DNA of 64,000 nt from an uncultured Acidimicrobiales bacterium (GTDB taxonomy: Bacteria; Actinomycetota; Acidimicrobiia; Acidimicrobiales; CATQHL01), in the NCBI GenBank assembly GCA_958295925.1, contig OY282384.1, positions 127,572 through 191,571 on the forward strand. Reading direction: 5' to 3'. Shown piece after piece: positions 48,199 through 57,454 of this stretch (the first letter of the stretch is position 1; the number at the start of each line of letters is the position of its first letter). Both the position numbers and the translations under genes were made by a program. The notes under the pieces were generated by a model that was not told where the DNA came from, did not search any database, and saw only the letters and a program-made list of their open reading frames with translations.

Positions 48199-49197
48199 AT
48201 GAACCGGCGATTCCACCGGAGCAGACAGATGCAGGCCCAATCGAGCCAGCCAGCACAGCAACCCAAGCAGAAGAATACAGCCTCAAGCAGCAAGAGAGCC
48301 GGCTTGGCCGCAACCCTGTTGCTGCTGGCGGCCGCCGCCTGCCTGGGCGGCGAACAGCCGATACCCACGCCGGTAACGATAGTGAAGGTAACCGACGCGC
48401 CACCCATGGCCCCCACCGACACCCCGTTGCCACCGCTACAACCGTACGACACGCCGCAACCGGCGCCGACCACGACACCGCTGCCCACGCTGAACCCGGC
48501 CCGCCGGCCGACGGAGACGCCGTACCCCACGTCGACGCCCTACCCCATAGGCCTGGAAGACCCGCCCACGGCGACACCCTACCCCACCGCCACCCCGTGG
48601 CCGACCGCGACCTACGTACCAACTCCGCCGTTCCAACCCACCAGGCAGGCGACGCCCACGCCGGCCAAAGCCCCGACCGCAACGCCGGAACCATATAAGA
48701 CGGTACTCATCGACAGCGCTTACCAGATAAAGGTCCCACAGGACTGGGGCAGTCCAACGATCGTAGACGACACCCCCTACATCCTGTCCACATTGCAGGA
48801 GCGATGGGAGGTAAAAGCGCCGGACGGCTACGCCTACATCTGGCTGCAGAAGCACGGCGTGCCGGAACACCATACGACCAAGCAATTCAGCGACCTGGTG
48901 AACGACAACATCGTGCGGGCCTACGGCGGGACCGCCGCCGGGGAATACAAGGGCAGCCTGACTAACAAAAACTGGCCCAAGGCCCCAGGGGCGCTCCACT
49001 ACAGCTACCGCAACAACGCCAGCGACCACCAGAAGATTCGCTGCCTGGCGCAACGCGCCCAGCGCTTCTGGATCGACCAGACCGACCTGCAAGAGCCGGT
49101 GGGCTGGATATTGATTTTGCAGACCTGCATCAACGAGCCGCACTACTGGCTGCAGGCCAGGGAGAGCCTGGCCACCTTCCGCCGAATTAAGAGATAA
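48199..49197 (+). CDS. Lipoprotein with Pro/Thr-rich spacer
   Basis: 332 aa. KRAGLAATLLLLAAAACLGG is a lipoprotein signal with an A-A-A-C lipobox near residue 47. A 110-residue Pro/Thr/Tyr spacer (TPYPTSTPYP style) carries the folded C-terminal half away from the membrane. That half begins KTVLIDSAYQIKVPQDWGSP and has a W-rich sequence (VGWILILQTC). Such spacers are typical of extracytoplasmic proteins in SAR202 lineages. Function unknown. Confidence 0.6.
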   Translation: MNRRFHRSRQMQAQSSQPAQQPKQKNTASSSKRAGLAATLLLLAAAACLGGEQPIPTPVTIVKVTDAPPMAPTDTPLPPLQPYDTPQPAPTTTPLPTLNPARRPTETPYPTSTPYPIGLEDPPTATPYPTATPWPTATYVPTPPFQPTRQATPTPAKAPTATPEPYKTVLIDSAYQIKVPQDWGSPTIVDDTPYILSTLQERWEVKAPDGYAYIWLQKHGVPEHHTTKQFSDLVNDNIVRAYGGTAAGEYKGSLTNKNWPKAPGALHYSYRNNASDHQKIRCLAQRAQRFWIDQTDLQEPVGWILILQTCINEPHYWLQARESLATFRRIKR

Positions 49198-49256
49198 GGC
49201 AGAGGAACCATCCCATTACCAATACATCCCATATAACAAAGGAGCACCAAGACACC

Positions 49257-49766
49257 ATGAGCATCTACGACGACTTCGCCAGAGACTACGCCCTGCCCGG
49301 CAGAACGGCCAACCGCCGCACCGGCGCCGGCCCCACGGCCGCCGACTACGAAGGAGAAAGGACGACAACCGCGACCGGCACCGGCCGGAACCCCAATTAC
49401 CAGCAGCTGACCGGAGCCTGCGAGGAGTGCGGCAAGCCCTGCAAAGAGAACTTTGCCACCTGCTGGGATTGCTACAAAAAGAACAGCAAAGAATGCGACG
49501 AGTGCGGGAAGCCCTGCACCCCCGGCCGGGAGTTCTGCCGCGCCTGCTACATGGAGAAGAACGACATGTCGCCCTGCGACAATTGCGGGCGGCTCAAGTC
49601 CACCAAGTTCGAACTCTGCTACAAGTGCGAACACGGCGACGACGGCGAAGGGCCGGCCGCTGGAGCAGCCGGAGCTACCGGGAGCACCGCCAGCGGAATG
49701 GAAGACCAGGACAACGACGAAGACGGTCCACCTTTCGACGACGATGAGGACGACCTGCCCAGCTAG
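49257..49766 (+). CDS. Zinc-ribbon/knuckle protein
   Basis: 169 aa, start preceded by AAAGGAGCACCAAGACACC. Three successive Cys-rich knuckles lie in the middle: CEECGKPC..CWDC, CDECGKPC..CRAC and CDNCGRL..CYKC, each with C-x2-C-G. The C-terminal 35 residues are acidic (DNDEDGPPFDDDEDDLP). Likely a metal-binding adaptor; no named family. Confidence 0.6.
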   Translation: MSIYDDFARDYALPGRTANRRTGAGPTAADYEGERTTTATGTGRNPNYQQLTGACEECGKPCKENFATCWDCYKKNSKECDECGKPCTPGREFCRACYMEKNDMSPCDNCGRLKSTKFELCYKCEHGDDGEGPAAGAAGATGSTASGMEDQDNDEDGPPFDDDEDDLPS

Positions 49767-49997
49767 GGACAGGGAGGCAAGAGCCGCCTGACATTAACCC
49801 GCCCCGGCTGGCATAGGCCGTCCACGCCATAGGCCCCAGACCCGGCCGGGGCAAGAACGTACCACCCAGCTACAAGGCCGCCCGAATAGCGGATAATGAA
49901 GCAGCCGGCCGTTACAGACCCAGCAACGGCCGAAGACCCCGGACCAACCCCGTAAGCCCCCGCGTGGCCATTCCAATCGGAGGAGAAGCAGAACGCC

Positions 49998-51542
49998 ATG
50001 TGCGCCACTCGCGATACCACCCGCTACTCGGCCGACCACCAGCAGGAGGACCGCCTGCAGGACCTACTGGACCACCGCCAGGAACAGCTGAACCACCAAG
50101 CCGATACTCTCCCCGGCGGCGCCCCCGGCAATAACGACACCGCCTTCAAAGCCGTCTTCAACCTGTCCCTGGCCGAATACGACGAGGGCGCCGCCGCCCT
50201 CTTCGCCTCCGGCGACAACCCCCTGGACCACCCGGCCTCAGATTGCCAGGCCCTGACCGACGCGGTAGCTGCCGTCTTCGACGGCGTGGAACATACCACC
50301 GAAAGCGACCGGAGGGACAACGCCGCCGACGTCGCAGCCAGCATCTTCGGCCCCATCTACCCCAAGGCCGAAACGATAGCAGCCACCCCCGACCTGAACC
50401 CGGACCAGATCCTGCAGACGGACGAAAGCGCCGCCAAGTACTACGCCGCGCTTTCCAACCTGCCCCTGCAGGGAGAGCGGATCACCGCCGCCTTCCTGGG
50501 CACCCTCTCCCGAGAGGAAATCCAGCACGCCCAAGCCGTCATCCGTTCCATCCGGGCCAAGAACGAAAGCGAAGGCCACGTCCCGCATGTAACCGCAGAT
50601 CATTTGCTGAGCCTACCCCAGGAAGCCTTCACCCGAGAGCTCTATTACAACCACCAGGACCTGGAGAGCTGCCAGAAGAACCTGAGCAAAATCATGGAAG
50701 CGACGGCTGACCTGCTGCGCTCTCCCAACGGCAGCCTGGCCTTCAAAGACCTCAGGCAAGCCTGGACCACCGGCTGCAACGAGACACTGGAATCCTACAC
50801 GGCGCGCATCGCCACCACCCACTGGGGCGCCGCCTACGGCGCGGTGGACACCCTCCAAAGAGAGAACCCCGAGAAGGCCCAGGACGCCTACGCCGCGCTG
50901 CACGCCTGCGCCGCCGAGTTCACGGAAGCGCTGCTGGCCGCGGTCGTCAACGACAACGAAGCCATCTTCCACGACACCCTGGACCGCATGGAAAGACTGG
51001 CGGAACGCTACGCCCTGCAGGTGGCCGCCGGCTGGGGATTGATCCAAGCCACCAGAGAACAAGGCTACGAGCAGCCCACGCTGAAGCACCCGCCCAGCGT
51101 GCAGAACCTCAAATTCTTCCGGAAGGAAATGGCGAAGAGCCTGGAATGGCTGAGCGAGCATCCGCAGACTGCCCACCCCGTAGCCAGAACCACCGCCGCC
51201 CGCTTCGAGGAAATCCTGGCCGCACTGGAAGACGAAGACCGCAGCGGCCTGACCGAACAGGTCAACGGCAGTCCTGAGCTGGAACAGGGGCCGCTGGAAG
51301 ACCTGGAGGACTTCTACCGGTACCATGAGTTCGAGGATGGGGGAAGAGAAGGGCCGGGGAGCAAACAGCGGCAAGGGCCGGGCAGCGGCCGCCTAACTCC
51401 TGAGCTGAGAGAGGAACTGCGGTTGCTGCAGAAAAGCGCCGGCGGAAGCCGCCCCAAGGAAGGAGTGGACCTGAACGGACACCTGATCCCGGCAGCGCGG
51501 GCTGCAGAGTTCATGCTGCAGGCCAAGAAGGAAGCAGAATAA
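49998..51542 (+). CDS. Large helical cytoplasmic protein, unknown
   Basis: 514 aa, start preceded by CGGAGGAGAAGCAGAACGCC. No signal peptide or membrane segment. Mostly helical throughout, with helix-loop-helix stretches such as LDRMERLAERYALQ and FRKEMAKSLEWLSEHPQTA. Gly/Arg-rich link near residues 445-465, then a helical tail with AEFMLQAKKE. Nothing identifies a family. Followed by a terminator hairpin. Confidence 0.55.
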   Translation: MCATRDTTRYSADHQQEDRLQDLLDHRQEQLNHQADTLPGGAPGNNDTAFKAVFNLSLAEYDEGAAALFASGDNPLDHPASDCQALTDAVAAVFDGVEHTTESDRRDNAADVAASIFGPIYPKAETIAATPDLNPDQILQTDESAAKYYAALSNLPLQGERITAAFLGTLSREEIQHAQAVIRSIRAKNESEGHVPHVTADHLLSLPQEAFTRELYYNHQDLESCQKNLSKIMEATADLLRSPNGSLAFKDLRQAWTTGCNETLESYTARIATTHWGAAYGAVDTLQRENPEKAQDAYAALHACAAEFTEALLAAVVNDNEAIFHDTLDRMERLAERYALQVAAGWGLIQATREQGYEQPTLKHPPSVQNLKFFRKEMAKSLEWLSEHPQTAHPVARTTAARFEEILAALEDEDRSGLTEQVNGSPELEQGPLEDLEDFYRYHEFEDGGREGPGSKQRQGPGSGRLTPELREELRLLQKSAGGSRPKEGVDLNGHLIPAARAAEFMLQAKKEAE

Positions 51543-51567
51543 AAACAGCTCCATCCAGAGAAGCGAA

Positions 51568-51594
51568 AAGCCCCGGTCATTACGACCGGGGCTT
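51568..51594 (+). terminator. Terminator hairpin after the 514-aa gene
   Basis: AAGCCCCGGTC, loop ATTAC, GACCGGGGCTT: a perfect 11-bp stem starting 26 nt after the stop codon. No T run follows. Confidence 0.65.
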
Positions 51595-51667
51595 CACTTA
51601 TGCCTACAAAAAGAAACCCCGCCGCCCTTGCGGACGACGGGGAAGCGCATCTTTTGGAGGCCACGCT

Positions 51668-51739
51668 ATGACGCAGCTCCACTTTCAAGATACAGACGAA
51701 AGAAAGCAATGTCAAGAGGCTATTGACAGGACAGGCTAA
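51668..51739 (+). CDS. Possible 23-aa leader peptide
   Basis: ATG 7 nt after TTTTGGAGG, reading MTQLHFQDTDERKQ to TAA. The strong TTTTGGAGG context matches the start sites of the downstream module. It lies 200 nt before the next gene and may be a leader peptide or small protein. Short, so doubtful. Confidence 0.3.
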   Translation: MTQLHFQDTDERKQCQEAIDRTG

Positions 51740-51932
51740 AGCAGGCTAAGCGGAAAGCCACCCCGGTTGGTAGCCAAAGGGGTGCCATAGAAGATCCACA
51801 GAGGCTGATGCAGGAACGGCAGGGTATTGCAAGCATCAAGGCAAACATAGACAATCACTTTGTTATCAGACGTCCCGCACATCCCCACAAGGATTGCCAC
51901 GTCTTTTAAGATAGCGCATCAAAATTTTTTGG

Positions 51933-51944
51933 AGGTGATCACCT
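51933..51944 (+). promoter_or_regulatory. Start-codon-abutting hairpin, variant stem
   Basis: AGGT, GATC, ACCT immediately before the ATG at 51945. The GGAGG Shine-Dalgarno sequence supplies the 5' arm. Same geometry (4-bp stem, 4-nt loop, zero spacing) as the GGCT/AGCC hairpins at 57-64 kb, but with a different pairing sequence. Confidence 0.65.
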
Positions 51945-52526
51945 ATGACCGAACAACCCACTTTGGCCCCCAAGCAGAGTTTCCCGAGTTCCCAGGCTTA
52001 CCTGCAGGCTGCGGAGGATCACACGTTCTACCGGACGTTGACTTCTGACCAGTTCTCCAGGATTGTCGCCGCTGCCCTGCCGAACATGTCCGAGGATGCC
52101 CGCAGCTTGATCGAAGGCAACGAGCTGCTCCCCCGGGACATCAAGCAGGTTCGCCGCGGTCGGAATGGCAAAGCCCCCGTTGCGCGCAAGCTCCGTGGGC
52201 CCGTGACCTATGTCAGCAATGGCGTAGTCACTGCTGCCATCTACCGGAAGGAAAACGGGGAGTTCGTGGTCAACGTTTTCATTGCTCATAAGGGCAACGA
52301 GAGCGAGCTGGACCGGGCCACCGTCGGCGCCAACATCCAGGGTGTCAACACCACGGAATGGCGCAAGACCCCGGACGCTGATGGCTTCTGCTACCCCTAC
52401 CATGCCAACATGGACGAGGGTGCCTGCGAGGTCAAGGATCCGGAATCCGGTGCTCGGCTGGGCTGGTTGAACGTGGTTATGCCGCGCCAAATCATGCTGC
52501 AGCCCGAAGCTGCCGCGACCGCCTAA
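51945..52526 (+). CDS. Unknown soluble protein
   Basis: 193 aa, preceded by TTTTTTGGAGG and the abutting hairpin. An N-terminal helix (SSQAYLQAAEDHTFYRTLTS), then a basic stretch (KQVRRGRNGKAPVARKL), then a beta-rich region (GVVTAAIYRKENGEFVVNVF). The C-terminal part has SGARLGWLNVVMPRQIML. Codon choice is less extreme than in the first 42 kb. Not recognised. Confidence 0.5.
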   Translation: MTEQPTLAPKQSFPSSQAYLQAAEDHTFYRTLTSDQFSRIVAAALPNMSEDARSLIEGNELLPRDIKQVRRGRNGKAPVARKLRGPVTYVSNGVVTAAIYRKENGEFVVNVFIAHKGNESELDRATVGANIQGVNTTEWRKTPDADGFCYPYHANMDEGACEVKDPESGARLGWLNVVMPRQIMLQPEAAATA

Positions 52527-52578
52527 CCTGACTACGGACATTTCGTCCGCTGTCAACAGGCAGTTCCAGCAAGGACGT

Positions 52579-52625
52579 GCCGACTTTTTCCCACAAGGGG
52601 AAAGTCGGCATTTCCGACTTTCCCC
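52579..52625 (+). promoter_or_regulatory. Three-segment alternative hairpin, attenuator-like
   Basis: Segment A GCCGACTTTTTCCC (52579-52592), B GGGGAAAGTCGGC (52597-52609), C CCGACTTTCCCC (52614-52625). B pairs perfectly over 12 nt with C (GGGGAAAGTCGG/CCGACTTTCCCC), and nearly as well with A. The two hairpins exclude each other. It lies in the 415-nt gap before the 90-aa gene, and a run of T is not seen after C. Confidence 0.5.
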
Positions 52626-52941
52626 CAGGCTAGCGGCGTCAGTCTCTTTCTCAAAGACCGATGACCACTCAGGCCAGTTCTCCACGACCCATTAGGGACC
52701 AGGAGGATTGCCGCCAGCCGCACGCACCTTGACAATTGAATAAAGCTTCACTTCTGACAATGAGATCGGCGGCACCCTGCGGGACGCGCCGGTCGCTTTT
52801 CTAGATTTAGAGTTGTCACGACACGCCCCAGCCTCTAGCTGTTCCAACTACAGGCAGAATCCCCCATCGGCAAAAAGCCCGGCCCTCTCCCCGAGCCGCC
52901 GGCCACCCACAAGCATTCCCGATTTTAAGGAGGAACCTGAA

Positions 52942-53214
52942 ATGGCCTCTGAATCCGGATTCTATCGTCTGCCAGACGACGTACCCCCAGACCAAGAGCC
53001 CGCTCTGCGGAAGCTCTGGATACTGTATGACACCGGGAAGATCGAGGAGAAGGTGAAGGATTACCTCGAGTGGTTCTTCAAAAGAATCCCCCCAGAAAGC
53101 CTGGAACTTTGGGCAGAACACCTCGAGCAAGTGCTGCACGGGGAAACTGACCTGAAGATATGGGGATTCTCCTCCCGACAACCCCTGCCGAAAATCGCCG
53201 ACGAGGTTGATTAA
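52942..53214 (+). CDS. Small acidic helical protein
   Basis: 90 aa, ATG preceded by TTAAGGAGGAACCTGAA. ALRKLWILYDTGKIEEKVKD, then YLEWFFKRIPPESLELWAEH form amphipathic helices. No membrane segment. A TTGACA hexamer lies about 210 nt upstream at 52731-52736. Unrecognised. Confidence 0.5.
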   Translation: MASESGFYRLPDDVPPDQEPALRKLWILYDTGKIEEKVKDYLEWFFKRIPPESLELWAEHLEQVLHGETDLKIWGFSSRQPLPKIADEVD

Positions 53215-53481
53215 AACGGCACCCCTACGGCACCTAGGCCAGCCCTCAAAAGCTCCGCCCAGGTCCCATCCCCCCAGCCTCTGCCGATACGCCCGAACCA
53301 AGGAACCACCGGGCCCCGTTAGCCGGGAAAACTTCGCTGCGCTTGCCAAACAAGGGCAGCAGAGAAAACCGGCCTGACGCCGGTGTTTCACGTATCGCGA
53401 AGCCCTCCCCGGGCTTCGCCTCCCGGCGTATCCGGTAACCATCCATAAATCTATGTAGGCTGCATTCTTGCAGGAGGAGCT

Positions 53482-56400
53482 ATGAACAACCAGACCAAAT
53501 TCTTTTTGGCCGAATCCGCTCGGAGAAAAACCGAGCAGGCCGCCGCCGCCGAACGCGAAGCGGCGGAGCAAGCCACCCGGGAACGGGCCGAGCTGCGGCG
53601 TCAGCGTCTCCAGGAGTGGGCGGAAGCCAACCCGGAGAGCAACGCCCAGATCTGCCAAGACCTCGGAGTAGAGGACCTTACCGCCCCCGGAGCCTTCGGG
53701 AAATACGGGGCCGCGTTTTTCCTCGACGACTTGCGGAACCAGGCCCGCGAACCCCGGAATGCCAACAAGGACCGAAAGTTCAGGAAGGTAATCGACAACG
53801 TCCTCCAGGCATTGAACATTCGCGACGATACCAAGGAGGAGGAACAGCAGATCCACCGCGACGGCGTGCGTGACTGCCCGACCTGCGGCACGGAGCAAGC
53901 CAAGCGTTCCTGCCCCTACCCCAACGACCAGGTGCACGAAACCTGCAGCCGGCAGGAGTGGCAGCACCTGTGTGAGTTTCATTGGAACCAGCACAACTCG
54001 CTGGTGCATGCCCACAGCTTGGAACGATGGGAGGGCCTGATCGCTTACTTGGAGCGGAACAAGGACCTCTTCACCGAGCTCGTGACCCGCGACGTCGTCT
54101 GGAACCACCAGACGAGCGCAATGACCGCCACCGAGCAGCAGCAGGCGACCAAGCGGTTGCTCCGTTCCTGCTTCGCGGTCATCGCTGTAGCAGCGGGACT
54201 CACCCCCGGCAGCGCCGAGTACGGCACCGAGGAGAAGTCCTACCTGCAACAGTTCGAGCAGTGCCCGCCCGGCACCCTCCTGGTGCCTGGGACCTGCATG
54301 GGCCTGTTCGGCGAAGACGACGAACGGGTTGGGCCGTTCAAGCTCAGCTTCGTTTCAGTCTGGACCTACAGCAAGGGCGCGCAATCCCTGGAGGAAGAGG
54401 AAGCCCTCCACCAGGAACACGAGGCGCGGCTGGAAGACTTCCAGAACCAGTTCAACGTCAAGATTGACGGCTGGTACGCCAGCGACAGCGGCACCCTCCT
54501 CTGCTCGACCGACGTGCAACCCGGTTACGACTACTTCCCGCAAGGGGGCAGCTGGACCGCGAACGCGTTCGTCATGGGCGAGGACCGGGACAATCCCTCC
54601 GGGGTGATCTCGCAGATTCCGCTGAGCAACTGGGCGAAAATCGTCAAGTCCTGGCGGTCGTTCTTCGCGCACCGCATGTTCGGCACCCTCGTTTCCATCG
54701 TTGGCAAGGGAAGCCACATCCCGCTCAATGCCGAGAAGTCGCTGGTGGTCCACGTGAACAACAGCGGCCTGGCCGGCAGCGGCGGAGCGATGATGAAACG
54801 GAGCGCCTATATCTGGCTGCTCAAGGCCACCAGTCGCACGAAGCTGACGAGGAAGGACAAGCAGGCGGTCAGCGCCTACATCGGCTTCGCTACCCGCGAC
54901 ATGGCCGGCAAGTGCCAAGCCAACATCGTAGATGACGACAAGTTCCCCAAGACCGACGAGGAGGGAAACACCATCCACCCGCTGGTCAACTTCATCTGCG
55001 ACTCGGACAACTTCAACGACCGGATTCGCCGGCTCAAGGACACGGCGATCCACGTCCGACCCAATCACCGCATGGGGAAGAACAGCACCCTCCAACCCAT
55101 TGAGGCGCTGCATCATCTCTACGCGTTGATCACGCACCTGGGCGTGCCCCAGCTCTGCAACGTAGCCGGAACGGAAGCCTCGGCCCTCGCCGACCTCATG
55201 GAACACACCCTGGGGTCCGAGGACCATACCGGGAAGTTCGGCCCGGCCAGCCCGGAAAGCCAGATCGACCAGGAAGCCGAAAGGCTCCGCCTGCTCTATA
55301 CCTGGCTAGCCCGGCGGAACCCGGCCGAGATGGCCTACTGGTACTGCGGCCCCTACGCCAACCCCGACACCGCGGGGCAAATCGTCGGAGCCGATTACAA
55401 CAGCTGGTACCACAAGCTGAAGGGCAAGACCCTCCCGGTCATCGTTATTTCAGCCTGGAAATCCTGGCTGACCGATTTCTTCTACGCGGGCGTAGAGGAA
55501 CCGGCCCAAGGCTACGCGGAAGTCCTCTTCGACCACGACCACAAGCCCTGGGGGCTGGTCGTCAACCGGAAGGACTTCAAGGACAGCGTCAAGATGCTGC
55601 AGGACGGCTACGACGGGGACGACTCCGCCGTGACCCTACTGCTGAAGTTCGCCAACGGCGGCTACGGCATCCTGGTTCTGCGCCTACCCCTGACCCCCGG
55701 CGGCGGCAGCGTGCATCGCATCAGCGACGACACTGCGCGGCAGCTGATGGACTGCGGGTACGTACCCTACGAGCTGATCGGCGAAGACCCGCTCGCGAAA
55801 CTGTTCGACAGCGTCGACGGGGAGTTGATTCACCCCGAGGTGCTGACGTCCACCCCGCTGGAGCCGGTATCCATTTCTCTTGACGGGAGCGACGCGGTCA
55901 AGGCCATAGCCTACGTCACCCAATTCCGGGCCCTGTACGGAAAGATAATCAACCGCGTGTTCACCTTGCAGTATTCCGGCCTTTACAAGCCGGAGAAGCA
56001 CTGGTTCATCAACTCGAACGCGTTGGATGCGACCCTTAACCTTACAGGCGACCCCACCCCCATCGCGGAGACGCTCCTGGAGGACCTCCTCGATGACCTG
56101 ATCCGAGGCGAAATCCTCGACCCCTGCATTGCGGACCGCTGCAAGCGGGACCTGCAAGGCCTCTGGCGCGCCCGCGGGCACAAGGAGTACATGCCTTGGT
56201 CCGATGCGGAGTGCACCAACCCAGACCACTTGCAGATTAAGAAGACCATGCGCCAGATCATGGACATGATGAAGGGTGAAATCACGCGGAACCAGTTCCC
56301 GGCCAACGGCTATCCGGCAGACCTGCTGGCAGCGGTCGACCCGGCAGTAGCCGAAGAGGCCAGGAACTGCGTCAGTGCCCGCGGCGACACCCGCTTCGTC

Positions 56401-57270
56401 GAGTCCAAGATGCGGTACCAGATCCAGAATGACGACTCCCTGGGCCGCGAGGAACGGGAGCAGAAGCTGGAGGACAACCGCAACTGGTCCAAAACCAGGA
56501 TTGAAAAGCTGGTGGCTGGGTTCTACGCCGAAGCGGTGCAAGCTGCCGAGGCCAACGGAGGCTACGAACTGGGCAGCTTCATGCGAGCCTTCATCCAGTT
56601 CAGCATCCAGGCCCCCGGCCGCTGGAACCCCGGCGAGGACAACTGGGGCGAATTCCGGATACCGGAAATCCGGGACACCGGGATGCTCCCCCAGGAGGAA
56701 CAGGAAGCCTTTTACAAGGACCACTGGACCCCCGCCCCGCCCACCGCGATCCTGGAAGCGACCAAGGCTGGCGCCAACTGTTTCGAGGAAGGCGACATCT
56801 TCACGCTGGTGGACGACCACCCGGACCCGGAGAAGAAAAAGACCCTTTTCCAGGCCCGCCGAGTCTCCGACGGCCAGTGGCTGTGCAACGTAAAGAAGTT
56901 CAGCGGCTCGGTCTGCGAAGGCTATACTCTGAAGCTGGCTGGTGCGACCCACCAATACGGCTTCCCCTTGCGGCAATCGAGAGCGGCTTGGCTGCTCGGA
57001 AGCGCGAGCAAGGAGACTGGCTACCAGTGGAGTAAGGAGACCTACCAGAAGGCAGAGACGCCGAAGAAAGCCCAGATTGACCTCTGCCTGGTGGCGGAAA
57101 TCGTCAACGCCGACGGCACGGCGCTCCACCCGGAGCTCCGCACCGGCTGGCAGTGGGCCAACCCTTCGGAACCGGAGGAATACCCCGGAGGCCTTTCCGC
57201 CCCGCAAGGGTGGGACGACCTCGACTGGTCAGACTGGGTCAACGCTGCGGCGGAGACCATGTCCTACTAG
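53482..57270 (+). CDS. Very large protein (1262 aa), unrecognised
   Basis: 1262 aa, start preceded by CAGGAGGAGCT. N-terminal charged helices (EREAAEQATRERAELRRQRL), then a Cys region with CPTCGTEQAKRSCPYP, CSRQEW and HLCEFHW, which could bind zinc (residues about 132-175). No signal peptide or membrane helix. Later blocks include GKGSHIPLNAEKSLVVHVNN and SGLAGSGGAMMKR near residues 410-440, a long middle part with LPVIVISAWKSWLTDFF, and a conserved-looking charged end. No polymerase, helicase or nuclease motif was found by eye. It is the centrepiece of this module. The overlapping long reverse frames are shadows. Confidence 0.6.
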   Translation: MNNQTKFFLAESARRKTEQAAAAEREAAEQATRERAELRRQRLQEWAEANPESNAQICQDLGVEDLTAPGAFGKYGAAFFLDDLRNQAREPRNANKDRKFRKVIDNVLQALNIRDDTKEEEQQIHRDGVRDCPTCGTEQAKRSCPYPNDQVHETCSRQEWQHLCEFHWNQHNSLVHAHSLERWEGLIAYLERNKDLFTELVTRDVVWNHQTSAMTATEQQQATKRLLRSCFAVIAVAAGLTPGSAEYGTEEKSYLQQFEQCPPGTLLVPGTCMGLFGEDDERVGPFKLSFVSVWTYSKGAQSLEEEEALHQEHEARLEDFQNQFNVKIDGWYASDSGTLLCSTDVQPGYDYFPQGGSWTANAFVMGEDRDNPSGVISQIPLSNWAKIVKSWRSFFAHRMFGTLVSIVGKGSHIPLNAEKSLVVHVNNSGLAGSGGAMMKRSAYIWLLKATSRTKLTRKDKQAVSAYIGFATRDMAGKCQANIVDDDKFPKTDEEGNTIHPLVNFICDSDNFNDRIRRLKDTAIHVRPNHRMGKNSTLQPIEALHHLYALITHLGVPQLCNVAGTEASALADLMEHTLGSEDHTGKFGPASPESQIDQEAERLRLLYTWLARRNPAEMAYWYCGPYANPDTAGQIVGADYNSWYHKLKGKTLPVIVISAWKSWLTDFFYAGVEEPAQGYAEVLFDHDHKPWGLVVNRKDFKDSVKMLQDGYDGDDSAVTLLLKFANGGYGILVLRLPLTPGGGSVHRISDDTARQLMDCGYVPYELIGEDPLAKLFDSVDGELIHPEVLTSTPLEPVSISLDGSDAVKAIAYVTQFRALYGKIINRVFTLQYSGLYKPEKHWFINSNALDATLNLTGDPTPIAETLLEDLLDDLIRGEILDPCIADRCKRDLQGLWRARGHKEYMPWSDAECTNPDHLQIKKTMRQIMDMMKGEITRNQFPANGYPADLLAAVDPAVAEEARNCVSARGDTRFVESKMRYQIQNDDSLGREEREQKLEDNRNWSKTRIEKLVAGFYAEAVQAAEANGGYELGSFMRAFIQFSIQAPGRWNPGEDNWGEFRIPEIRDTGMLPQEEQEAFYKDHWTPAPPTAILEATKAGANCFEEGDIFTLVDDHPDPEKKKTLFQARRVSDGQWLCNVKKFSGSVCEGYTLKLAGATHQYGFPLRQSRAAWLLGSASKETGYQWSKETYQKAETPKKAQIDLCLVAEIVNADGTALHPELRTGWQWANPSEPEEYPGGLSAPQGWDDLDWSDWVNAAAETMSY

Positions 57271-57296
57271 AGGACCAACCGAAAAGGGGATACCGC

Positions 57297-57322
57297 GCCC
57301 GCTTCCCTAAAAAGAAGCGGGC
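57297..57322 (+). terminator. Terminator hairpin after the 1262-aa gene
   Basis: GCCCGCTTC, loop CCTAAAAA, GAAGCGGGC: a perfect 9-bp stem 27 nt after the stop. Confidence 0.55.
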
Positions 57323-57442
57323 CAGTCCCCTCCAGGAAGGCCAGACAGCAGGACCGGAAGACTCTTTCCTCAGGGAGCTGCGCTCCCATGAAACAAACCC
57401 CTTATGACAATTTTTGAGCGTTGAATACGCCATTTTGAAGGA

Positions 57443-57454
57443 GGCTATACAGCC
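57443..57454 (+). promoter_or_regulatory. Start-codon-abutting hairpin
   Basis: GGCT-ATAC-AGCC directly before ATG 57455, with GAAGGAGG overlapping the 5' arm. One of seven related copies at 57-64 kb. Confidence 0.7.

Noticed and set aside
52816-54249. Long reverse-strand frame opposite the 90-aa gene and the start of the 1262-aa gene
   Set aside because: It is antisense to two genes with good ribosome sites, and its Gly/Val/Leu/Arg-rich composition is typical of the antisense of GC-rich coding DNA.
55684-57207. 507-codon reverse-strand frame inside the 1262-aa gene
   Set aside because: Antisense shadow of a GC-rich gene; no ribosome site and no domain-like pattern.
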